A stretch of 11,434 bases of DNA from JADFUS01 sp964368765 (GTDB lineage Bacteria > Bacteroidota > Bacteroidia > Bacteroidales > Rikenellaceae): assembly GCA_964368765.1 (NCBI GenBank), contig CAYJCU010000068.1:1-11434 (forward strand). Reading direction: 5' to 3'. Below the pieces are notes generated by a model, which was not told where the DNA came from, searched no databases, and saw nothing but the letters and a program-made list of their open reading frames with translations. The position numbers and the translations under genes are program-made. Position 1 is the stretch's first letter, and each line of letters begins with the position of its first letter. Positions 6,960 through 11,434 of the stretch are shown in pieces.

Positions 6960-7596
6960 AGTTATAATTGTTGATGATCACTTCTTGGTTAGGTTAGGAC
7001 TTAACCATACTCTTACGTCTAAAAATTTCGGTTTAGAGGTTGATATAGTTGGCGAAGCAGCAGACGCCACTCAGTTTTATGCTCTTTTGCGTGATGGAGT
7101 TATTGCGGACTTGGTTCTTTTAGATATTCGCCTACCAGATGAATCAGGGATAGCTATCGCTCGTCGATTAATTGAAGAGAAGAGCGAATTAAAAATCTTA
7201 ATACTCTCCGCAGAAAGCAGCGATGATGTGATTGAGCAGATTGCAGGTCTAAATATTGGTGGTTTTATCTCAAAAGGTGTTAATCCACAAGAGCTTCGCA
7301 GAGCCATAGAGAGTGTGCTTGATGGAGTTGAGTATTATGGTAAGGATATTGCCAAACTGATGCATAATTTCAAGGTTGCAAAGAGCGAAGTGAGTGATAC
7401 ACAATTTACGAGTAAAGAGTTAGAGGTCTTACGCTTAGCTGCACAAGGCTTATATTCAAAAGAGATAGCTGAGAAATTGGGAATGAGTCCTAAAACTGTA
7501 AGTGTACACAAGTCTCATATATTTAAAAAATTAGGAATAAATAACTCTGTTGAATTGGCTCACTATGCCCTTAAAATGGGGTTTATCAAGGGATAG
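6946..7596 (+). CDS. NarL/LuxR-type response regulator
   Basis: DNA-binding partner of the kinase encoded immediately upstream. The 216-residue protein has a receiver domain (about 3-125) with the acidic pair D10-D11, phospho-acceptor D60 in VLLDIRLPD, S88 at the switch Thr/Ser position, and K110 in FISKG. A short linker leads to a LuxR-type helix-turn-helix (about 152-216) with the pattern TSKELEVLRLAAQG, then SKEIAEKLGMSPKTVSVHKS. Every key residue is present, so it should be phosphorylatable and bind DNA as a dimer. The ATG lies inside the last codons of the kinase gene, so translation is coupled. Its targets are not known; the palindrome at 4920-4950 is one candidate, which would mean autoregulation. 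Regulators of this class more often pair with HisKA_3 kinases; here the kinase has an ordinary HisKA domain. Confidence 0.94.
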   Translation: MEKIRVIIVDDHFLVRLGLNHTLTSKNFGLEVDIVGEAADATQFYALLRDGVIADLVLLDIRLPDESGIAIARRLIEEKSELKILILSAESSDDVIEQIAGLNIGGFISKGVNPQELRRAIESVLDGVEYYGKDIAKLMHNFKVAKSEVSDTQFTSKELEVLRLAAQGLYSKEIAEKLGMSPKTVSVHKSHIFKKLGINNSVELAHYALKMGFIKG

Positions 7597-7674
7597 GACA
7601 CAAAACTAAACTGTTGCCACTTAAAACAGGCGGTTAAATGATTCCAGTATTTTGATGAGTAATTTTTTTGTAGT

Positions 7675-8709
7675 ATGCAGATTTTGAGTAATAAGGAGAA
7701 AGAGAGAGAGAAGAGAGAACTTGCTCAACAATTTAAAGTATTGCTACTCTTGGGCACCTGTGTAGTGTTTATGATAACATCATTTCTCTTATTGTATATA
7801 AATAATATCTCTTTCTGGATAACATTTTTAGTGTTAGAATCTATTTTAACTATATGGTTGTGGCTCTACTGCTTTAGGCGACATATATCCCTTAATAGAG
7901 ATACACTCTCTAAACTACGACGAGACTATAATATGAGACGTTGTGGTGGTGAGGCAATGGTACAGAGAGCCTCAAAGCTATTGGTTAAGGCTGTAATGGC
8001 GGATGATATTAGTAGCACTAGACAATTGATAAAATTTACTGCCGATATAAACTATATATATAGTGAAGATGATAACAAACCATCAATACTACATATAGCT
8101 GTGATGTGTAGGGCTTACGATATTATTGGGTATCTACTATCTAATGGTGCTGATTATTATGCTGAGGATAATAGAGGATTAACAGCCGTTGAGACAGCCA
8201 TCGATAGTGATTTAAATAGTGAAGACAAAGCTGATATGATAAAAATAGTAGAATTGATATTAAATAGTGGCTATAATGTTAATTATATAGGCTCTAAGGG
8301 GGTCTCTCTTCTTAAAAGAGCTATTCTAAGGGCTAACACTGATATTTTAAGGTTACTAATTGCACGAGGGGCTGTGGGAAAAGATGTTAAAATCAAAGAT
8401 TATGCTTGGGTAGGTGAAACAGAACCCATCAAACAGATGATTGCTAATGGAGCTGATATTAATGAAATAACCATAGAAGATAATTATGAGGCTACAGCAC
8501 TGCATATCGGAGCCTATTATGGCTATCCTGACATCGTTAAATTGCTACTAGAGGCTGGAGCTGACATATCTATAAGGGCAAGACTGGATATGGAATGTGA
8601 AGGCGATTATACGCCACTAGAGATTGTTGAAGAGCTACTAACATGTGACGATTTAGAGGATAAACAAGATTATATAATGGTGGCGAAGTATCTTAGAGAT
8701 GCTAACTAA
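7675..8709 (+). CDS. Membrane-anchored ankyrin-repeat protein
   Basis: I do not recognise a named family. The 344-residue protein begins with a highly charged segment (residues 7-15), then two hydrophobic helices at about 22-42 and 47-67 joined by a 4-residue turn, then a basic stretch (R68-R69-H70). That pattern predicts a helical hairpin with both ends in the cytosol. Residues from about 103 to the end form ankyrin repeats, clearest at 138-169 (LHIAVMCRAYDIIGYLLSNGAD) read in two parts and at 272-305 (ALHIGAYYGYPDIVKLLLEAGAD); those between are divergent. Ankyrin repeats bind proteins, so a scaffold or inhibitor role at the inner membrane is plausible. It follows the response regulator by 78 bp on the same strand with no consensus promoter between, suggesting co-transcription. 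A hairpin with a T-tract lies about 90 bp after the stop. Confidence 0.85.
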   Translation: MQILSNKEKEREKRELAQQFKVLLLLGTCVVFMITSFLLLYINNISFWITFLVLESILTIWLWLYCFRRHISLNRDTLSKLRRDYNMRRCGGEAMVQRASKLLVKAVMADDISSTRQLIKFTADINYIYSEDDNKPSILHIAVMCRAYDIIGYLLSNGADYYAEDNRGLTAVETAIDSDLNSEDKADMIKIVELILNSGYNVNYIGSKGVSLLKRAILRANTDILRLLIARGAVGKDVKIKDYAWVGETEPIKQMIANGADINEITIEDNYEATALHIGAYYGYPDIVKLLLEAGADISIRARLDMECEGDYTPLEIVEELLTCDDLEDKQDYIMVAKYLRDAN

Positions 8710-8797
8710 CATGGGTCAGTGCAAAAAGGCGGTGGAGTATATGTTGGCTTTTCGCGAAACTCTGTTTTGAGAATTGCCCTTAACGAGCGATAGCGAG

Positions 8798-8830
8798 CGA
8801 GTGCCGTTTAGAAGTAGGCACTCGGTTTTT
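8798..8830 (+). terminator. Likely terminator of the kinase-regulator-ankyrin operon
   Basis: CGAGTGCC (8798-8805) pairs perfectly with GGCACTCG (8817-8824) around an 11-nt loop and is followed by GTTTTTG. On the plus strand this has intrinsic-terminator form. The second T-rich hairpin at 8834-8852 could back it up. Confidence 0.6.
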
Positions 8831-8999
8831 GTTCACTTTTTTTCAAAAAGTGTTAAATTTACATTAAAATCCGCAGGATTTTTAGAGGGTCGTTACCTCC
8901 ATTTTAGTCCATTTGATTATAATAAAGGGTAATGAACAACTATTATTAGGTCGTAACTAATTGAAATACAGCTTTAATATGGTTTTGCGACGCCCCCAA

Positions 9000-9035
9000 A
9001 AAAAGAGGTCGATACAATTGTATCGACCTCTTTTT
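9000..9035. terminator. Perfect palindromic bidirectional terminator
   Basis: This is a 36-bp perfect palindrome centred between 9017 and 9018 (half-site GAGGTCGATACAA flanked by A/T runs). It gives a GC-containing stem with a U-run in either direction. It starts 18 bp after the rplI stop, so it should end the rpsF-rpsR-rplI transcript. It can also stop any plus-strand transcript coming through 8831-8999. Confidence 0.85.
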
Positions 9036-9053
9036 ATATTTATTATCTGATAA

Positions 9054-9554
9054 TTACTCAGCAGCAACCTCTTCAGTTGTTGCAGCAGCTTCAGCTACAG
9101 GAGCAACCTCTACGTCGTTCTCGCCCTTAACTACAACCTTTACATTACCTGAAACACTTTTGTAAAGTTTGATAGTTGCAGCATACTCTCCAACCATTTT
9201 GATATTCTCAATTGAGATGTTCTTACGATCGAATACTAGACCCTTCTCGTTAAGTGCCTCAGCAATTTGAGATGTTGTAATAGATCCGAACAACTTACCA
9301 TCTTTTGCCTTAACAATAAATGTAAGAACCTCAGTTGCTAATTTGTCAGCCACAACTTGAGCATCAGCGATAAACTTAGCCTCTTTGTGAGCCGATTGTC
9401 TTATGTTTTCAGCAGCAACCTTCTTAGCAGATGGAGTAGCAACAGTTGCTAAACCACGTGGGATAAGATAGTTGTTTGCATAACCTGGACGAACGTTAAC
9501 TGTGTCGTTCTTATGTCCTAGGTTCTCTACGTCTTTTTTTAATATAATTTCCAT
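9054..9554 (-). CDS. rplI: 50S ribosomal protein bL9
   Basis: Binds 23S rRNA near the base of the L1 stalk in the large subunit. The 166-residue protein shows the family's N-terminal RNA-binding domain, with the signature GHKNDTVNVRPGYANNYLIPRG at about 13-34 (given here as GHKNDTVNV then RPGYANNYLIPRG), followed by the long connecting helix and a C-terminal domain. The final 20 or so residues form an Ala/Glu-rich tail (VAPVAEAAATTEEVAAE), longer than in E. coli L9 (149 residues). Such acidic tails occur in Bacteroidota versions. It is last in the operon, 18 bp after rpsR, and a purine-rich AAGGAAGGG sits just upstream of the ATG. A strong terminator follows. Confidence 0.97.
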   Translation of the reverse strand: MEIILKKDVENLGHKNDTVNVRPGYANNYLIPRGLATVATPSAKKVAAENIRQSAHKEAKFIADAQVVADKLATEVLTFIVKAKDGKLFGSITTSQIAEALNEKGLVFDRKNISIENIKMVGEYAATIKLYKSVSGNVKVVVKGENDVEVAPVAEAAATTEEVAAE

Positions 9555-9572
9555 TTTTTACCCTTCCTTGAA

Positions 9573-9839
9573 TTATTTCATTAAGTCTGTTACGAAAGGT
9601 AGTATAGCCAGGTGACGTGCACGCTTAACAGCTGTAGCTACTTTCTTTTGATACTTCAAAGATGTTCCTGTTAATCTACGAGGTAAGATACGACCTTGCT
9701 CGTTAAGGAACTTCTTAAGGAATTCAGGATCCTTGTAGTCTATATACTTAATACCACTCTTCTTGAAGCGACAATATTTCTTCTTCTTAACCTCTACTGT
9801 AGGAGGATTTAAGTATCTGATTTCAGTTTTTCCTGCCAT
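9573..9839 (-). CDS. rpsR: 30S ribosomal protein bS18
   Basis: Small-subunit platform protein that forms a heterodimer with bS6. The 88-residue protein includes the conserved YCRFKKSGIKYIDYKD segment (about 22-37), RILPRRLTG (about 51-59) and KRARHLAILPF (about 73-83). It lies between rpsF (2-bp gap, TAA-TC-ATG) and rplI. A consensus Shine-Dalgarno AAGGAGG is placed 7 nt before the ATG. In Flavobacterium ribosomes, bS6, bS18 and bS21 together hide the 16S anti-Shine-Dalgarno tail, so an SD on one of these genes is worth noting. Confidence 0.97.
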   Translation of the reverse strand: MAGKTEIRYLNPPTVEVKKKKYCRFKKSGIKYIDYKDPEFLKKFLNEQGRILPRRLTGTSLKYQKKVATAVKRARHLAILPFVTDLMK

Positions 9840-9841
9840 GA

Positions 9842-10186
9842 TTATTCCTCCTTCTTGTTTGCTAATTTACTAATTCTCTTTGCTTCGTACTCAACAGCAT
9901 GCTTGTCTAGACGGAAAGTTAAGAAACGCATAACTTTCTCCTCACGACGATACTGAGTCTCTAAAAGATTAATTAAATTTCCCTCTCCTCTAAATTGGAA
10001 AAGGTGGTAAAAGCCTGTCGATTTTTTTTGAATCGAATACGCAAGCTTACGAAGTCCCCAGTACTCTGTATGAGTAACTTCGCCTCCGTTCTCGGTAATA
10101 ATACCGTGGAATTTGCTTACAAGCTCTTGCACCTGTGCCTCCGATAATACCGGATTTGCAATGAAAACGGTTTCGTAATTGTTCAT
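9842..10186 (-). CDS. rpsF: 30S ribosomal protein bS6
   Basis: Small-subunit platform protein that binds 16S rRNA together with bS18. The 114-residue protein shows the family pattern: MNNYETVFIANPVLSEAQV at the start, the GGEVTHTEYWGLRKLAY motif in the middle (about 35-51), and a basic C-terminal region (RFLTFRLDKHAVEYEAKRI). First gene of the rpsF-rpsR-rplI operon, with a promoter at 10245-10275 and a leader of about 50 nt. No ssb gene lies between rpsF and rpsR, as is usual in Bacteroidota. The last codons (KKEE) carry the Shine-Dalgarno for rpsR. Confidence 0.97.
   Translation of the reverse strand: MNNYETVFIANPVLSEAQVQELVSKFHGIITENGGEVTHTEYWGLRKLAYSIQKKSTGFYHLFQFRGEGNLINLLETQYRREEKVMRFLTFRLDKHAVEYEAKRISKLANKKEE
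9847..9853 (-). promoter_or_regulatory. Consensus Shine-Dalgarno site for rpsR
   Basis: On the minus strand AAGGAGG is followed by 7 nt and then the rpsR ATG. It is embedded in the last codons of rpsF (KKEE-stop). Most starts in the window (rfbA, rfbB, rpoD, metK, the kinase gene, the ankyrin gene, rpsF and the GSCFA gene) lack anything like it. Confidence 0.75.
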
Positions 10187-10203
10187 AATTTAAAATATTT
10201 AAT

Positions 10204-10211
10204 TAATTTTG
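10204..10211 (+). promoter_or_regulatory. Possible -7 element for the GSCFA gene
   Basis: TAATTTTG fits the TAnnTTTG pattern. The nearest upstream TTG (10179-10181) is 22 nt away and off consensus, so this is a weak call. If used, it would lie within the rpsF leader on the opposite strand and give a leader of about 70 nt. Confidence 0.3.
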
Positions 10212-10213
10212 TA

Positions 10214-10233
10214 GCGTATATATATCAATACGC
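10214..10233 (-). other. Leader hairpin upstream of rpsF
   Basis: GCGTAT (10214-10219) and ATACGC (10228-10233) pair around an 8-nt loop, inside the predicted leader of the ribosomal operon. Many bacteria regulate this operon through a bS6:bS18-binding leader with a conserved CCG bulge; I see no CCG here, so this is only a small hairpin of unknown role. Confidence 0.4.
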
Positions 10234-10244
10234 TTTTGTGACTG

Positions 10245-10275
10245 CAAAGATAGTCAATTATTTTAAAATAACAAA
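10245..10275 (-). promoter_or_regulatory. Promoter for rpsF-rpsR-rplI
   Basis: On the minus strand TTTG (10275-10272) and TATCTTTG (10252-10245) are 19 nt apart, matching the Bacteroidota consensus with the same -7 octamer as the rfbA promoter. The -33 element is only 9 bp before the start codon of the divergent GSCFA gene. Confidence 0.7.
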
Positions 10276-10284
10276 AAAAAGATA

Positions 10285-11265
10285 ATGAAATTTAGAACTG
10301 AGATAGAAATTAATAAATCACCAAACAAAATCAACCCTAACAGCTCTCTATTCTTTATTGGCTCTTGTTTTGCCACCAATATAGGAAATGAGTGCTCTAA
10401 TCGTGGAATAAAAACCTATATAAACCCTTTTGGAGTAACATACAACCCTCTCTCGATTGCTAAGATTATTGAAATTATTGATAATAATAGTAATATTGAC
10501 GAAAAATATTTTCGTAAAGTTGGGGATAAATGGTGCAGTATGCTACACCATTCAGATTTTAATAACTCAAATTTAGATACTTTAAAAGAGAGTATTAACT
10601 CAACAATTACACAAACACGCAACTACATATTAAGCTCGTCGCACATATTTATAACTCTGGGCACAGCATGGGTGTACTTCGATAAAAAAGAGGGTTATGT
10701 TGTTAATAACTGTCATAAGATAGCCGAAAAAGAGTTTATACGCAAACGTATTTCAATAGATGAAATTATAGAGAGCCTAAGCGGCATAATAGAGAACACT
10801 ACCCTATTAAAGGGGAAGAAATTTGTGTTTACCCTAAGCCCAATACGCCATATTAGAGATGGGTTACAAGGGAACTCAATAAGCAAGGCTACATTACGCT
10901 CAGCCATTGAAATTTTATGCGAAATGTATCCTGATAGAGTTGAATATTTTCCGTCGTATGAGATAATGATAGACGATTTACGGGATTATCGTTTCTATGA
11001 GGCTGATATGATACACCCAAGCACTACCGCTATACAGTATATTTATAGTGTGTTTGAGAATTGTTTTCTCTCTGAGCAAGCAATTGAATATGGAAAGCAG
11101 ATGTATAAGCTAAATCGCGCTATGCAACATAGGGTAATAGATAGCACTAGTGACGCATATATAGAGTTCAAAAAGAGATGCTATAACGATTTAATAAAGG
11201 TCAAAGAACGATTTAACAATGGTAACTACGATGAGTTATTTGATTATTTTAAGCAGTCGATTTAA
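10285..11265 (+). CDS. GSCFA-domain protein (SGNH-hydrolase-like)
   Basis: The 326-residue protein begins with the motif that names the family, GSCFA at residues 26-30, where S27 would be the catalytic serine of an SGNH/GDSL-type fold. Later blocks include NPFGVTYNPLSI (about 48-59), ITLGTAWVYF, FTLSPIRHIRDG, and near the end DMIHPS, supplying the Asp and His of the expected triad. No signal peptide or membrane helix is seen, so it is likely cytosolic. The family is found in Bacteroidota and some Proteobacteria; the substrate is not established, with an esterase or acyltransferase on a carbohydrate a common guess. It is divergent from rpsF across a 98-bp region. The ATG is preceded by an A-run with no Shine-Dalgarno. 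Confidence 0.9.
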   Translation: MKFRTEIEINKSPNKINPNSSLFFIGSCFATNIGNECSNRGIKTYINPFGVTYNPLSIAKIIEIIDNNSNIDEKYFRKVGDKWCSMLHHSDFNNSNLDTLKESINSTITQTRNYILSSSHIFITLGTAWVYFDKKEGYVVNNCHKIAEKEFIRKRISIDEIIESLSGIIENTTLLKGKKFVFTLSPIRHIRDGLQGNSISKATLRSAIEILCEMYPDRVEYFPSYEIMIDDLRDYRFYEADMIHPSTTAIQYIYSVFENCFLSEQAIEYGKQMYKLNRAMQHRVIDSTSDAYIEFKKRCYNDLIKVKERFNNGNYDELFDYFKQSI

Positions 11266-11314
11266 AAAAATGCTTACTACATTAGTCAGCCCTTAAAAGT
11301 TATGTCTATATTAT

Positions 11315-11368
11315 ATTATTGTTGTCCGGTAAAAAAATCAAAAAACCTAGTAACTACCTATCCTGCAA
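11315..11368. repeat. Right arm of a 54/55-bp inverted repeat
   Basis: This is the reverse complement of 1-55 with one base fewer in an A-run. It starts 50 bp after the stop of the GSCFA gene. As on the left, it follows the 3' end of a gene and has the same orientation relative to that gene. The outer limit is set by the window's left edge, so the true repeat may run further right. Confidence 0.85.
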
Positions 11369-11428
11369 TAAATTAGTTGTAATTTAAATTATAGGGGCTT
11401 ACAAAAACAAAAATTTTGATTTTTTTAC
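11329..11428. repeat. 15-bp inverted repeat nested in the right edge
   Basis: GTAAAAAAATCAAAA (11329-11343) is matched in reverse complement at 11414-11428, enclosing 70 bp; the whole unit is exactly 100 bp. The first half lies inside the right arm of the long inverted repeat. There is no obvious target-site duplication beside it. It may be a small non-autonomous element, or the pairing of two homopolymer-rich stretches by chance. Confidence 0.45.
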
Positions 11429-11434
11429 TTCTAG

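Larger units (their letters stand above)
8710..9053. other. Gene-free stretch with clustered hairpins
   Basis: No convincing coding region was found in these 344 bp. The stretch holds, in order: a 10-bp palindrome TTTCGCGAAA (8750-8759); a repeated GAGCGA unit (8785-8790 and 8795-8800); a stem-loop with T-tract (8798-8830); a second stem-loop, CACTTTTT/AAAAAGTG (8834-8841 with 8845-8852); a third, AAAATCC/GGATTTT (8866-8872 with 8876-8882); and a terminator palindrome at 9000-9035. The 8780-8825 part is visibly richer in G+C than its surroundings. The cluster resembles dispersed extragenic palindromic repeats. Confidence 0.6.

Noticed and set aside
7693..7720. GA-rich run near the start of the ankyrin gene as a slippage tract
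   Set aside because: It is interrupted and encodes a charged Lys/Glu/Arg segment before the first membrane helix; there is no clean repeat unit of useful length.
10187..10240. bS6:bS18-binding leader motif upstream of rpsF
   Set aside because: The conserved CCG-containing bulge is absent; only a 6-bp AT-rich hairpin is present.
10416..10907. Two short minus-strand frames within the GSCFA gene
   Set aside because: They are antisense to conserved GSCFA-family blocks and have no domain or start context of their own.
1..11434. CRISPR array, tRNA or rRNA genes
   Set aside because: No regularly spaced direct repeats, and no cloverleaf-like or rRNA-like sequence, was found on either strand by eye.

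Overview
The window looks like a piece of an AT-rich Bacteroidota chromosome, most likely Bacteroidales. Supporting signs are a short (286 aa) primary sigma factor without region 1.1, the compact rpsF-rpsR-rplI order, a GSCFA-domain protein, and a periplasmic-TPR histidine kinase. Most starts lack a Shine-Dalgarno sequence. Several upstream regions carry the Bacteroidota promoter form TTTG-N19/20-TAnnTTTG. The species cannot be named from the sequence alone.

Layout, left to right. (1) Position 1-55 is one arm of a long inverted repeat whose other arm lies at 11315-11368. (2) 55-1991, minus strand: rfbA-rfbB, the first two steps of dTDP-L-rhamnose precursor synthesis, in a two-gene operon with its own promoter. 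(3) 2175-3035, minus: primary sigma factor rpoD/sigA. (4) 3170-4462, minus: metK (S-adenosylmethionine synthase) behind a leader of about 190 nt. (5) 4463-5015: a divergent control region with one promoter for metK, two for the plus-strand genes, and a 9+9 bp palindrome. (6) 5016-8709, plus: an accessory-looking cassette of a lipoprotein-like TPR sensor histidine kinase, an overlapping NarL/LuxR-type response regulator, and a two-helix membrane protein with cytosolic ankyrin repeats. (7) 8710-9053: a gene-free stretch with several hairpins, ending in a perfect 36-bp palindromic terminator. (8) 9054-10186, minus: ribosomal protein operon rpsF-rpsR-rplI. (9) 10285-11265, plus: a GSCFA-domain SGNH-type hydrolase. 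(10) 11266-11434: gene-free, holding the right repeat arm.

Most of the window is housekeeping: transcription initiation, SAM supply, ribosomal proteins and a cell-surface sugar nucleotide. The part least explained by known pathways is the kinase/regulator/ankyrin cassette. Its sensing domain probably faces the periplasm, its regulator probably acts on DNA, and the ankyrin protein would present a protein-binding surface on the cytosolic side of the membrane. The signal and the targets are unknown. The other items worth attention are the inverted repeats at both window edges, the palindrome beside the cassette promoter, the long metK leader, and a consensus Shine-Dalgarno site before rpsR in an otherwise SD-poor window.
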